In this document: one piece after another, positions 1 through 8,340 of the stretch
How positions within the stretch are numbered: position 1 is the stretch's first letter
Layout of the letters: the number at the start of each line of letters is the position of its first letter
Origin: Sphingobacterium cellulitidis
Lineage (GTDB): Bacteria; Bacteroidota; Bacteroidia; Sphingobacteriales; Sphingobacteriaceae
Assembly (NCBI GenBank): GCA_002245855.1
Contig: NOUX01000006.1
Coordinates: 124,001-188,000 of the forward strand
Length of the DNA stretch: 64,000 nucleotides
Direction: 5' to 3'
Made by a program: the position numbers and the translations under genes
Notes under the pieces: model-generated
Databases searched by the model: none
Seen by the model: only the letters and a program-made list of their open reading frames with translations
Told to the model about the DNA's origin: nothing

Positions 1-68
1 TCCTGATTTACCTTGGGGAAATCCTGGTCCTTCTTCCAATGTTGTTTCAGGAAATCTAATTCATCCAT
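1..68 (-). CDS. Partial small protein coupled to the sigma factor gene
   Basis: On the reverse strand an ATG at 68-66 shares its A with the TAA stop of the sigma factor gene (TAATG), and the frame stays open to the window edge. It begins MDELDFLKQHWKKD and is charged and hydrophilic. Sigma factor genes in Sphingobacteriaceae are often followed by a small protein with a similar start and a later membrane helix, so an accessory or anti-sigma-like role is possible. Only 22 codons are visible, so no function can be assigned. The one-base overlap implies translational coupling with the sigma factor. Confidence 0.6.
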   Translation of the reverse strand, partial: MDELDFLKQHWKKDQDFPKVNQ

Positions 69-574
69 TAAACTACTCCTTTCTTAGTTAACATTTCTTT
101 TAACCTACCTTTAATTCTGTTCATTTTTACCCGTGCATTCACTTCACTAATCCCCAAGGTTTCTGCAATTTCTGCATAGTCCTTTTCTTCTAGATACATA
201 TAGACCAGGGCCTTATCAATATCATTCAATTGTCGCACAGCATCGTATAAGTATTTGAGTTGATCCTCTGTGTCTGAATTATATTCCTCATACCGTATAT
301 TGGATAAGGATTGATCCCAGTCGACTGTCGTGATTTTTGTCTTCTTACCTCTGTAAAGTGATATTGCTGTGTTTAAGGAAACTCTATACGCCCAAGTAGA
401 AAACTTAGAATCACCCTTGAATTTGGGATAGGATTTCCATAATTGAATGACCATCTCCTGAAATAAGTCCTGATGAGAGGCCAGATCCGAAGAATAGAGC
501 TTACAGATCTTGTGCAGGATATTCTGATTATCCTCCAAAAGGGTTACAAACTCATGCTCAAGATTCTGGGTCAT
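68..574 (-). CDS. ECF-type RNA polymerase sigma factor
   Basis: A sigma-70 family protein of 168 residues, the usual size for extracytoplasmic-function factors. It should bind core RNA polymerase and direct it to a small regulon. Residues about 12-78 match sigma region 2, including the FSTWAYRVSLNTA stretch that contacts the -10 element. Residues about 108-163 match region 4, with the DYAEIAETLGISEVNARVKM helix-turn-helix. Regions 1 and 3 are absent, as expected for ECF factors. It is divergent from radA and coupled by a one-base overlap to a small gene that runs off the window. Two TTGT-ACAA dyads lie just upstream. The ECF subgroup and the signal are unknown. Confidence 0.93.
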   Translation of the reverse strand: MTQNLEHEFVTLLEDNQNILHKICKLYSSDLASHQDLFQEMVIQLWKSYPKFKGDSKFSTWAYRVSLNTAISLYRGKKTKITTVDWDQSLSNIRYEEYNSDTEDQLKYLYDAVRQLNDIDKALVYMYLEEKDYAEIAETLGISEVNARVKMNRIKGRLKEMLTKKGVV

Positions 575-584
575 TTATTGGTAT

Positions 585-613
585 TTGTCGACAATAGTAA
601 GGTATTGTTACAA
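585..613. promoter_or_regulatory. Paired TTGT-ACAA dyads between the sigma gene and radA
   Basis: The 69-bp divergent gap holds the palindrome TTGTCGACAA (585-594) and a near-copy TTGTTACAA (605-613). On the reverse strand this gives a TGTAACA element followed by TGTCG, which resembles ECF-type promoter elements. The site could be autoregulatory for the sigma factor or an operator for either gene. Confidence 0.3.
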
Positions 614-643
614 CATCTTGATACATTTTTTTAAATTCGCTCA

Positions 644-2032
644 ATGGCAAAATCAAAATCAGCATATTTCTGTCAATCCTGTGGATATGAATCTCCTAAA
701 TGGTTAGGACAATGTCCTTCCTGTAAACAATGGAATACCTTTGTCGAAGAGGTGGTGGAAAAAGCTTCCAGCAGAGTACCTGAATGGCGTAGCACAAATA
801 CGAGCCCTGGAGTACAAAAAAGAACCAATAAAGCAGCCGTCATCCACGAAATTGTCTATTCCGAAGAACAACGCATGTTATCTCCGGATAAGGAATTCAA
901 TAGAGTCCTTGGAGGCGGGATAGTGCCGGGATCTCTGGTGCTTATCGGGGGTGAACCTGGTATCGGAAAATCAACCTTGATGCTGCAATTAGCCCTGTCG
1001 ATTCCAAAAGTTAAAACACTCTATATTTCAGGTGAGGAAAGTGAACAGCAGATTAAAATGCGTGCTGAACGTTTGCAACAGAACTCCAATGCAAATTGCT
1101 ATATCCTGACCGAAACCTCCATGCAGAATATTTTCAAACAGATTGATCAGGTGGAACCAAATGTGGTGGTGATTGACTCCATTCAAACCCTTCATTCCGC
1201 ACAAATTGAATCTGCACCCGGATCCGTATCTCAAGTTAGGGAGTGTACTGCTGAATTATTACGATTTGCTAAGGAAACCAACACTCCGGTATTTATTGTA
1301 GGCCATATCACAAAGGATGGTTCTATTGCAGGACCAAAAGTATTGGAACATATGGTGGATACGGTATTGCAATTTGAAGGCGATCGAAACCATGTTTATA
1401 GAATCTTACGTTCTGTGAAAAACAGGTTCGGCTCTTCTTCTGAATTAGGGATATATGAAATGCAAGGCTCAGGTTTACGAGAGGTTTCCAACCCTTCGGA
1501 GATCATGCTTTCCCAAAGGGAAGAACAGGTAAGTGGAATTGCCGTTGCAGCTATGTTAGAAGGTCTGAGGCCGCTGATGATTGAAGTTCAGGCATTGGTG
1601 TCCAATTCTGCTTACGGAACCCCACAACGGAGCTCTACAGGTTTCGATACCAAAAGATTAAATATGCTCCTAGCAGTGCTAGAGAAACGCTTTGGATTCC
1701 GCTTAAGTGCTCAGGATGTATTCTTGAATATCGCTGGTGGATTGAGAGTGGAAGATCCTGCCATTGACCTCGCGGTCATTGCAGCCCTGATCTCCTCCCA
1801 ACAAGATATCGCCCTCCCTTCTAATATTACTTTTGCAGGCGAAGTAGGCCTTTCAGGTGAGATACGTGCTGTAAATCGAATTGAACAACGAATTCAAGAA
1901 GCCGAGAAACTAGGCTTTGAACAGATCTTTATCTCTAAATATAATACCAAAGGACTCGATGTTAAAAGATACCAGATATTGGTAAGACCAGTTGCAACCC
2001 TGGAAGATGTCTTTCGGATCCTATTCGGATAA
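644..2032 (+). CDS. radA: DNA repair protein RadA (Sms)
   Basis: A RecA-related ATPase of 462 residues that acts on branched recombination intermediates and helps branch migration. The order is standard: an N-terminal zinc finger with C10, C13, C24 and C27; a Walker A motif GEPGIGKST at 103-111; the RadA signature KNRFG at 259-263; and a C-terminal Lon-protease-like domain from about 280 to the end, which in this family acts as a structural scaffold. The start MAKSKSAYFCQSCG fits the family and places the first zinc cysteine ten residues in. The gene is monocistronic, divergent from the sigma factor, and ends at a hairpin shared with the convergent thioredoxin-fold gene. Confidence 0.97.
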   Translation: MAKSKSAYFCQSCGYESPKWLGQCPSCKQWNTFVEEVVEKASSRVPEWRSTNTSPGVQKRTNKAAVIHEIVYSEEQRMLSPDKEFNRVLGGGIVPGSLVLIGGEPGIGKSTLMLQLALSIPKVKTLYISGEESEQQIKMRAERLQQNSNANCYILTETSMQNIFKQIDQVEPNVVVIDSIQTLHSAQIESAPGSVSQVRECTAELLRFAKETNTPVFIVGHITKDGSIAGPKVLEHMVDTVLQFEGDRNHVYRILRSVKNRFGSSSELGIYEMQGSGLREVSNPSEIMLSQREEQVSGIAVAAMLEGLRPLMIEVQALVSNSAYGTPQRSSTGFDTKRLNMLLAVLEKRFGFRLSAQDVFLNIAGGLRVEDPAIDLAVIAALISSQQDIALPSNITFAGEVGLSGEIRAVNRIEQRIQEAEKLGFEQIFISKYNTKGLDVKRYQILVRPVATLEDVFRILFG

Positions 2033-2039
2033 TAAAAAA

Positions 2040-2062
2040 GCTCCATGATTACCTCATGGAGC
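2040..2062. terminator. Bidirectional hairpin between radA and the thioredoxin-fold gene
   Basis: GCTCCATGA (2040-2048) pairs perfectly with TCATGGAGC (2054-2062) across a 5-base loop. A-rich sequence on the left becomes the U-tract for reverse-strand transcripts, and TTTACT follows on the right. Confidence 0.85.
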
Positions 2063-2081
2063 TTTACTGTATGAATTTTCT

Positions 2082-3206
2082 TTACTTGATTACCTCGGCT
2101 AATTTAGCTTCTAAAGCCTCACCGCGTAAATTTACTGCAATGATTTTGCCTTCTGGATCCAATAGGAAGTTCTGAGGAATACCTTCGATTCCGTAAAGTT
2201 CTACCACTGGTGAATGCCAGAATTTAAGGTCTGATACCTGTGGCCAAGCAGATAGGTTATCATCTTTGATTGCTTTCATCCAATCCTCTTTTCCATTTTC
2301 ACGGTCTAAAGAAACCCCAAATACGGTAAAGTTCTTGTCCTTGAATTTATTGAAGGCAGCAACTACATTCGGGTTCTCATGACGACATGGTCCACACCAG
2401 CTTGCCCAGAAATCAATCAATACGTATTTACCACGTAATGAAGATAATTTTACCACATTACCAGATGTATCAGGCAATGCAATCTCAGGAGCTACTGAAC
2501 CGATGGCTACTTTCTTTAATTTATCGATTTTCGCCGCTAATGCTTTTCCTTTGCTCGTGTTTTTTAGGGCAGCAGGAAGTTTTTCATAAGCAGGAGCAAC
2601 AGTGCCATTTACAGTCTGCGCACTTAGCATCTCTTCTAAAAGACCTAAAGTAACATAGTTTGAATTCGATTTTACATAGTCCTCATTGATCTTCGCTTGC
2701 TCAGAAAAAATAGCCTCAGCCTTTGATCTTAGACCATTTAGAAACTCTTCATCTTGTTGTTGCTCTGGTGTAGCAGCTTCAAACTCCTTGTTTAATGCCG
2801 CAAATTGAAGTGAACTTTCTTTGATGGCATCTTTATACTTTGAATAATCTTTGTTGATTTCATTTCCTGAAATCTCCGCAGCTTCTAAAGTCTCTCCATT
2901 GACATTGATTACACCTTTTGCAAGATATAAGGTAGTCATGTCTACATTTCTCAATTCATTTAATGGTTTTCCTTCAGCGGATAATATCAATTGAGCTTGA
3001 GTCGGTTCTGCAACAATACCATTATAACTGAATTGTCCTTTATCAACATTAGCAGAATCAATATGACGCTGACCGCCCTCTACATACATCAAATACACTT
3101 TCGCTGGCGCATTCACATTCTTTAAATTTCCCTTAATAGAGAAATCTTCTTGTGCAAATAGCAACGTTGGGACTGCTGCCAGTACAGCTAACATTGTTTT
3201 TTTCAT
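2082..3206 (-). CDS. Thioredoxin-fold (TlpA/AhpC-TSA type) secreted protein with N-terminal DUF4369-like domain
   Basis: A 374-residue exported thiol-disulfide protein. A signal peptide (MKKTMLAVLAAVPTLLFAQ) is followed by an N-terminal beta-rich region (about 20-115) typical of DUF4369 in Bacteroidota, a helical linker (about 120-230), and a thioredoxin domain (about 235-374) with the redox motif WCGPC at 270-274 and a cis-Pro loop near GIEGIPQNF. Such proteins reduce periplasmic disulfides, but substrates are generally unknown. It lies 45 bp downstream of the TPM-domain gene on the same strand and may be the last cistron of the lemA cluster. A hairpin follows its stop. Confidence 0.9.
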   Translation of the reverse strand: MKKTMLAVLAAVPTLLFAQEDFSIKGNLKNVNAPAKVYLMYVEGGQRHIDSANVDKGQFSYNGIVAEPTQAQLILSAEGKPLNELRNVDMTTLYLAKGVINVNGETLEAAEISGNEINKDYSKYKDAIKESSLQFAALNKEFEAATPEQQQDEEFLNGLRSKAEAIFSEQAKINEDYVKSNSNYVTLGLLEEMLSAQTVNGTVAPAYEKLPAALKNTSKGKALAAKIDKLKKVAIGSVAPEIALPDTSGNVVKLSSLRGKYVLIDFWASWCGPCRHENPNVVAAFNKFKDKNFTVFGVSLDRENGKEDWMKAIKDDNLSAWPQVSDLKFWHSPVVELYGIEGIPQNFLLDPEGKIIAVNLRGEALEAKLAEVIK

Positions 3207-3251
3207 ATCTCGTTTTTTATTATTTACTAACTAATACATATATCGTTCCAA

Positions 3252-4079
3252 TTACCATCTTCCGCTGGCTCCACCACCACCGAAGCTTCCTCCGCCAAAT
3301 CCGCCGAAGCCACCGCCTCCGCCACCACCGAAGCCGCCTCCAAATCCACCGCCATCATTATCACCCCCACCGCGACCCAAGGAATTCAGTAATGTCCACC
3401 AGAATAAATCTGAAGAACCACGTCCGCCCATCACTTTTCCACCGCCATTTTTGCCGCCACCACCAGATTTCGAAATTATTGAGATAATAACGATAATGAC
3501 TATGACAATAAAAATAATCGGAATACCGCCGCCACCTTGAGTAGAATAACCTTCCTTAGGATCTGCTGTGTATTCGCCCTTGTTATAAGAAATTATGGCA
3601 CTCGTGCCATCATCGATTCCTTTGTAATAATCCCCCTGACGAAAGGCAGGCTTTACCTCATTCTCAATGATCCTGTAGGCGATGACATCTGGAACAGCTC
3701 CCTCTAGACCATATCCTGTACGAATCGTCATAGCACGGTCTCCAAGGGCTACCAAAAATAAAATACCATTATTGTATTTCTTGTTCCCGACACCCCATTT
3801 CTGAGCTAATCGGTCCCCATAATCCGCAATATCATAGTCGCCAGTACTGTTCATGATCACGACCGCAATCTGAATACTGGTCGTATCTTCATAGGATAAA
3901 AGCTTCCGTTCCAACTCCTGCTTTTGACTTGCACTTAAGGTGTTGGTATAATCTGTGACCAACGTATTTGAAACAGGCGGAAAATCCTGTCCAAATGATT
4001 GTAAATGAAAAACTAAGCCTATAAATACGCTTAATACTATTCGGGTTGAAAATTTCACAATTCGTGATGTTTTCTGCAT
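3252..4079 (-). CDS. TPM-domain (YgcG/Psb32-type) membrane protein with glycine-rich tail
   Basis: I place the start at the ATG at 4079 (MQKTSRIVKFSTRIV), giving 275 residues. A further-upstream ATG would add 14 residues and overlap the preceding gene, and the chosen start leads directly into a signal peptide (about 1-31, ending SFGQ). A TPM domain (about 35-165) follows, with the family stretch GILFLVALGDRAMTIRTGYG. Next come a single membrane helix (about 186-203) and a long tail (205-271) rich in GGG/GGF. The TPM fold is found in photosystem-repair and envelope proteins, and its biochemical role in bacteria is unclear. It sits 4 bp behind a second TPM gene and is part of the lemA cluster. 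The tail suggests a flexible or membrane-peripheral segment. Confidence 0.88.
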   Translation of the reverse strand: MQKTSRIVKFSTRIVLSVFIGLVFHLQSFGQDFPPVSNTLVTDYTNTLSASQKQELERKLLSYEDTTSIQIAVVIMNSTGDYDIADYGDRLAQKWGVGNKKYNNGILFLVALGDRAMTIRTGYGLEGAVPDVIAYRIIENEVKPAFRQGDYYKGIDDGTSAIISYNKGEYTADPKEGYSTQGGGGIPIIFIVIVIIVIISIISKSGGGGKNGGGKVMGGRGSSDLFWWTLLNSLGRGGGDNDGGGFGGGFGGGGGGGFGGFGGGSFGGGGASGRW

Positions 4080-4083
4080 AAAA

Positions 4084-4518
4084 TTAAGATTTACCGAAAT
4101 AAATATCATTCGGAAGTTCATTCACATCGTCAGCTCTCCGTGGAAAATAGGTGCCTAATTGCTCGCCAGCTTTCTCAATGCCAGCAATCAACCCGCCTAC
4201 ATAATCTTCCTTCTTAAAATAGCTGAGCATCAAATCCTTCGTGGATTCCCAAAAATCCTCAGGAACCTTTTTGTCAATCCCCGCATCGCCGATAATCGCG
4301 AATTGATGGTCATCCGTAGCTAGATAAATTAATACCCCATTCCGCAAAGCTGTCTTATGCATGTTAAGCTTTTCAAAATAATATTTTGCCTGCTCCAATG
4401 CCGCCATGTCATGAACCCTACGCTCAACCACCAATCGGATCTCACCGGAAGTTAAATTCTCCGCGAGACTGATCGCATGTTCTACTTTTTCTTGTTCTTC
4501 TTGATTGAATATTTCCAT
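4084..4518 (-). CDS. TPM-domain protein, cytoplasmic type
   Basis: A 144-residue protein beginning MEIFNQEEQEKVEHAISLAE, without a signal peptide or membrane helix. It contains a TPM domain: TSGEIRLVVERRV, then the conserved NGVLIYLATDDHQFAIIGDAGI, then DYVGGLIAGIEKAGEQLGTYFP. It lies between lemA and the membrane-anchored TPM gene, with 85 bp to lemA and 4 bp to the next start. The LemA/TPM/TPM arrangement is recurrent in Bacteroidota. A joint function at the inner membrane is inferred from conservation of the set, not from any known reaction. Confidence 0.88.
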   Translation of the reverse strand: MEIFNQEEQEKVEHAISLAENLTSGEIRLVVERRVHDMAALEQAKYYFEKLNMHKTALRNGVLIYLATDDHQFAIIGDAGIDKKVPEDFWESTKDLMLSYFKKEDYVGGLIAGIEKAGEQLGTYFPRRADDVNELPNDIYFGKS

Positions 4519-4603
4519 GAGGTATCAAAATAGAAAAGATGAATGCAGAAGTGAAAGCCCCCAACATTCATCTTTACGTTATGTCAACAACAATAAAAAT
4601 TCA

Positions 4604-5182
4604 TTAAAACTGAACTGTAGGCGCTTTATCAGAACCTTCAGTAGCTTTAAATGTACCTTTTGCCTTGAATCCGAAGATTCCTGCCATAATGTTATTCGGG
4701 AAGCTACGTACAGTAGTGTTGTAGTCCTGAACCGCCTCGTTGTAGGCTCTGCGCTCTACTGAAATGCGGTTCTCTGTCCCCTCCAACTGTGCCTGTAACT
4801 CTTGAAAATTCGCATTTGCCTTTAGGTCAGGATAAGACTCTACGCTAACCAATAAACGGCCAATGGCTTGTGAAAGTCCATCTTGGTTCTGTTGGAAATT
4901 AGCAATCGCTTCCTCGCTCAAATTGTTTGGATCTACTTGTATAGAAGTCGCTTTAGCACGTGCTTCAGTTACAGCAGTTAATGTACCTTCTTCATGCTGT
5001 GCAGCTCCTTTTACAGTGTTTACTAAGTTAGGGATCAAGTCCGCTCTACGTTGGTAGGCGTTTTCAACTTGCGCCCATTTCCCTTTTACATTTTCGTCCT
5101 TGGATACCATCGTGTTGTACCCACATGAACTAAAAGATAGAGCAGTTAATAAACCTACAAATACGATTAATAATCTTTTCAT
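4604..5182 (-). CDS. lemA: LemA family lipoprotein
   Basis: A 192-residue LemA protein. The N-terminus has a lipoprotein signal with lipobox SFSSC and predicted lipidated Cys20. It continues with the family hallmark GKWAQVENAYQRRADLIPNLVNTVKG and a long helical region (about 35-165), as expected for the LemA helical bundle. It is first in a reverse-strand cluster with two TPM-domain genes. LemA proteins have no established enzymatic activity. They are usually annotated as membrane or envelope proteins, and the repeated pairing with TPM proteins hints at a complex. Family assignment is certain, function is not. Confidence 0.94.
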   Translation of the reverse strand: MKRLLIVFVGLLTALSFSSCGYNTMVSKDENVKGKWAQVENAYQRRADLIPNLVNTVKGAAQHEEGTLTAVTEARAKATSIQVDPNNLSEEAIANFQQNQDGLSQAIGRLLVSVESYPDLKANANFQELQAQLEGTENRISVERRAYNEAVQDYNTTVRSFPNNIMAGIFGFKAKGTFKATEGSDKAPTVQF

Positions 5183-5292
5183 GTGTAATGTTTTTACAAG
5201 TAATAGTTAAAAGTAATAATTTGTTTTCACAAAAAAGCAATATCAAATGACATACCAATCCTTTATATTCACGAAATTCTGTCAGTTTTTGG

Positions 5293-5300
5293 TACCTTTG
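5293..5300 (+). promoter_or_regulatory. -7 box for the FAD-dependent oxidoreductase
   Basis: TACCTTTG matches the Bacteroidota TAnnTTTG -7 element and lies 33 bases ahead of the ATG at 5334. A clear -33 TTTG was not found at 19-21 bases upstream. Confidence 0.45.
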
Positions 5301-5333
5301 CCTTGATTTTTGGGATAAAACCCCAACAACACT

Positions 5334-6881
5334 ATGCAAAAAGAAATTGAAATAGCCATCAGTCCTGAATTTGTACAGGACGAAAACCGTATCCTCAACG
5401 AAGGAGCTAAGAAATTACGCGTTCCAACCCATAAAATTAATGGTTTCCATATCCGAAAACGATCCATCGATGCTCGTGGTAAACAGGTCCTTTTCCGGAT
5501 GCGTGTCGTATTTTTTATCGATGAACCCGTTCAACTTCCTGACTATCATACTAAATTAAAAACTGTTCATGACGCAAAACCTGTCATAATAATAGGGGCT
5601 GGACCTGCAGGATTGTTTGCTGCCTATAGATGTCTGGAGCTGGGATTGAAACCTATTGTTCTGGAGCGTGGAAAGAAAGTTCAGGATCGAAGAAGAGATC
5701 TCGCAAAGATCAATAGGGAAGGTTTTGTGAATCCTGAATCAAATTACTGCTTCGGTGAAGGGGGAGCCGGAACTTATTCCGATGGAAAATTATATACGCG
5801 CTCGAATAAAAGGGGAGATGTACAGCAGGTCCTTTCCATTTTTGTGGAACATGGTGCCACTGAAGATATCTTAGTGGATGCTAGACCCCATATCGGTACA
5901 AATAAATTGCCTCATATCATTGAAAGCATCCGCGAACGGATAATTGAAATGGGGGGTGAAGTGCATTTTGATTGTAAGGTCATAGACATCTTGGAACAAT
6001 TCGGAAAAGTACAAGGGGTTAAAACGGAAAGTGCAGGAACCATTCTGGCTGAACATGTCATTGTTGCAACGGGACATTCTGCCAGGGATATATTTGAATT
6101 ATTTAGATCTAAAAACTGGTTGTTGGAAGCAAAGCCATTTGCATTGGGGGTTCGAATTGAGCATCCGCAAAATGTAATCGACTCTGCACAATATCACTGT
6201 TCTATACGTCCTGAAAATCTTCCCCCGGCTTATTATAGTCTGGTTGAGCAAGTCGATGGTCGTGGGGTCTTCTCATTCTGTATGTGCCCCGGTGGTATTA
6301 TTGCTCCATGTGCAACCGACGAAAATGAAATCGTGGTCAATGGATGGTCGCCTTCGAAAAGAAACAATCCCCACGCAAACTCTGGAACAGTAATTCAAAT
6401 TAATCTCGAAGATGTAGTGGGTTCGGACCAAGATCCATTCGCATTATTGGAATTTCAGAGACAGATCGAACAAAAGGCCTTTCAATTAGGCGGCGGCAAT
6501 TTAGTTGCTCCTGCTCAACGAATGGTTGATTTCGTTCAAAATAAAGTATCCCTAGATTTACCCGAAAATTCTTATAAACCCGGAACTCGTTCGGTCGATC
6601 TCCGCGAAGTATTGCCGAAATTCGTTTATTCCGCCTTACAAGGGGCATTGCCAATCTTTGGAAGGAAGATGAGAGGTTATTATAGCAATGAAGCAATCCT
6701 GGTAGGGGTGGAATCTCGAACTTCTTCGCCAATTCGTATTCCTAGAGATAAAGATAGCTTGCAACACCCCCAAATCGCTGGTTTATACCCATGTGCTGAA
6801 GGTGCTGGATATGCCGGTGGAATTGTGTCAGCTGCTATTGACGGAATGAATTGTGTAGATGCAATAAAATTGACCCTGTAA
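5334..6881 (+). CDS. NAD(P)/FAD-dependent dehydrogenase, uncharacterised (COG2509-like)
   Basis: A 515-residue flavoprotein. Residues 1-80 form a small N-terminal module containing a DARGKQVLFRMRVVF stretch. The dinucleotide-binding motif VIIIGAGPAGLFAA (GxGxxG at 88-93) follows, then the ERGKK stretch of the FAD site and the conserved ESNYCFGEGGAGTYSDGKLYTR. The C-terminus has the second FAD contact, LYPCAEGAGYAGGIVSAAIDGM. This is the arrangement of a widespread family of predicted dehydrogenases whose substrate is unknown. It is monocistronic, divergent from lemA, and ends 75 bp before the tRNA. No haem or Fe-S motifs are visible. Confidence 0.88.
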   Translation: MQKEIEIAISPEFVQDENRILNEGAKKLRVPTHKINGFHIRKRSIDARGKQVLFRMRVVFFIDEPVQLPDYHTKLKTVHDAKPVIIIGAGPAGLFAAYRCLELGLKPIVLERGKKVQDRRRDLAKINREGFVNPESNYCFGEGGAGTYSDGKLYTRSNKRGDVQQVLSIFVEHGATEDILVDARPHIGTNKLPHIIESIRERIIEMGGEVHFDCKVIDILEQFGKVQGVKTESAGTILAEHVIVATGHSARDIFELFRSKNWLLEAKPFALGVRIEHPQNVIDSAQYHCSIRPENLPPAYYSLVEQVDGRGVFSFCMCPGGIIAPCATDENEIVVNGWSPSKRNNPHANSGTVIQINLEDVVGSDQDPFALLEFQRQIEQKAFQLGGGNLVAPAQRMVDFVQNKVSLDLPENSYKPGTRSVDLREVLPKFVYSALQGALPIFGRKMRGYYSNEAILVGVESRTSSPIRIPRDKDSLQHPQIAGLYPCAEGAGYAGGIVSAAIDGMNCVDAIKLTL

Positions 6882-6956
6882 ATCAGTTTATTTGCAAAAA
6901 TATGGCCTCTAAGGTTGACAAGAATCAAGTATTATTGTATTTTTGTAACACTTTAA

Positions 6957-7032
6957 GCGAAAGTAGCTCAGTTGGTAGAGCACAACCTTGCCAAGGTTGG
7001 GGTCGCGAGTTCGAATCTCGTCTTTCGCTCCA
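6957..7032 (+). tRNA. tRNA-Gly (anticodon GCC)
   Basis: A full cloverleaf can be drawn. The acceptor stem is GCGAAAG/CTTTCGC, the D arm is AGCTC...GAGC, and the anticodon stem is CAACC/GGTTG with loop TTGCCAA, which gives anticodon GCC. The T arm is GCGAG-TTCGAAT-CTCGT. The discriminator T is followed by an encoded CCA at 7030-7032. The length is 76 bases including CCA. Confidence 0.97.
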
Positions 7033-7036
7033 AATA

Positions 7037-7070
7037 AAAAGCTTCCAAATATTGGAAGCTTTTGTTATTT
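7037..7070. terminator. Terminator after tRNA-Gly, facing the MFS gene
   Basis: GCTTCCAA (7041-7048) and TTGGAAGC (7052-7059) form a perfect stem with a 3-base loop. It is extended by A/T pairs to 7037 and 7063, followed by a T-rich stretch. A-tracts on the other side let it serve the convergent MFS transcript as well. Confidence 0.85.
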
Positions 7071-7098
7071 TAAGATATGGCTGTTACTTGCTAAGTAC

Positions 7099-8319
7099 TT
7101 ACTCCTCTTTTAATCCTAATCGCATTAAACTAGGTGTCAAAAATGAAATAATTCCCAATAATATACATAACGAACCAGCGATAATAAAAGCATTGGCAAC
7201 CCCAATGTTATCTGCAATATTTCCCGCAAACAATAACCCAATTAAACTTGGGATGATAGCAAAACTAAAATACAAGGAGAATACTCGCCCTAACATATCT
7301 GGTGCTATTTCTTCCTGAATTATCGTCATAAAGGCCGCATTGAAGATAGACATCGCTGCTCCCCCAAAACCTGTTAATATCACAAATATGATAAACATAT
7401 TGGCCGGTAAAATCCCAGAAAATACAAAGGTTAATCCTAAAAGAATATGCATGCAGTTAACCATCAATACCTTTCGATAAGATACCTTGAATGCGCTTAA
7501 CGCGGAACCACCTACCAACATCCCTACTCCCCAAACCACCTCGATGACACTCATCTCAAATTTATCTCCCTTAAAATGATCGATCGTTAATAATGGAAAC
7601 ATGATAGCAACCGGTAGAATGCCCATCGTCGCTAAAATAGAATACATAAACATCCTATTTAGCCCTTTATTTTGATGTATGGCTAGGAAGCCTAATTTTA
7701 GATCTCGCCAAACTTGCCCTAATGAAGCTTTGCTCTCTACTTTTAGATAGGGGATGCTAATAAATAATAAGCTGCTAATGGCAAAGGCAGCTCCAAACAC
7801 ATCCAAATATAGCACCTTGTTAATCGGAAGGTTAGCAATAGCCAATGCGCCCAATGCTGGACCTGCAATCGAACTTATGGAATGTAATATCTGATTGACT
7901 CCTGAAACCCTTAATAACTGGTCCTCCGGAACGATCATGGGAGCAATCGCCTGCATCGCCGGTTGGTGAAATGCTGAACCTACAGATCGACAAACCATCA
8001 AGAGATACATTAAATTCAGATTCACATGATCATCTTTTAATGCAAAAGTCATCAATAAGGTACAGCAGGCAATGAAGGCATCCGCAAAAATCATAACCTT
8101 CTTCCGGTCCCAGCGATCAATATAGACGCCCGCAAATGGACCAACCAAAGCTTGGGGCAATAAACCCGCGATGGCGGCCAATGCCAAAACCTCCGCAGAT
8201 TTGAATTCTAGACTCAGCCAAATGATAATCGCAAAATTTACAGCAGAGCTACTTATCAAGGAGACAAATTGCCCCACCCATATATAGATATAGGTTTTAA
8301 ACCAATGTTTCTTTTCCAT
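7099..8319 (-). CDS. MFS transporter (MFS_3-type efflux protein)
   Basis: A 406-residue integral membrane protein of the major facilitator superfamily with about 12 hydrophobic segments. It begins MEKKHWFKTYIYIWVGQFVSLISS and has the cytoplasmic loop 2-3 motif GVYIDRWDRKKVMIFAD, the usual signature A variant (G-x3-DRxDRKK). Proteins of this subtype export drugs, macrolides or siderophores, but the substrate cannot be read from sequence. It stands alone between tRNA-Gly and the suf operon. It has a good Bacteroidota promoter at 8454-8484 and a leader of roughly 125 bases with a three-way-junction fold, so its expression may be controlled post-initiation. Confidence 0.9.
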   Translation of the reverse strand: MEKKHWFKTYIYIWVGQFVSLISSSAVNFAIIIWLSLEFKSAEVLALAAIAGLLPQALVGPFAGVYIDRWDRKKVMIFADAFIACCTLLMTFALKDDHVNLNLMYLLMVCRSVGSAFHQPAMQAIAPMIVPEDQLLRVSGVNQILHSISSIAGPALGALAIANLPINKVLYLDVFGAAFAISSLLFISIPYLKVESKASLGQVWRDLKLGFLAIHQNKGLNRMFMYSILATMGILPVAIMFPLLTIDHFKGDKFEMSVIEVVWGVGMLVGGSALSAFKVSYRKVLMVNCMHILLGLTFVFSGILPANMFIIFVILTGFGGAAMSIFNAAFMTIIQEEIAPDMLGRVFSLYFSFAIIPSLIGLLFAGNIADNIGVANAFIIAGSLCILLGIISFLTPSLMRLGLKEE

Positions 8320-8340
8320 GAAATAAAATTGAATTGAATA

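Noticed and set aside
3152..3487. Forward ORF opposite the glycine-rich TPM gene (His/Arg-rich translation)
   Set aside because: It is the complement of GGT/GGC glycine repeats; the low-complexity translation is an artefact.
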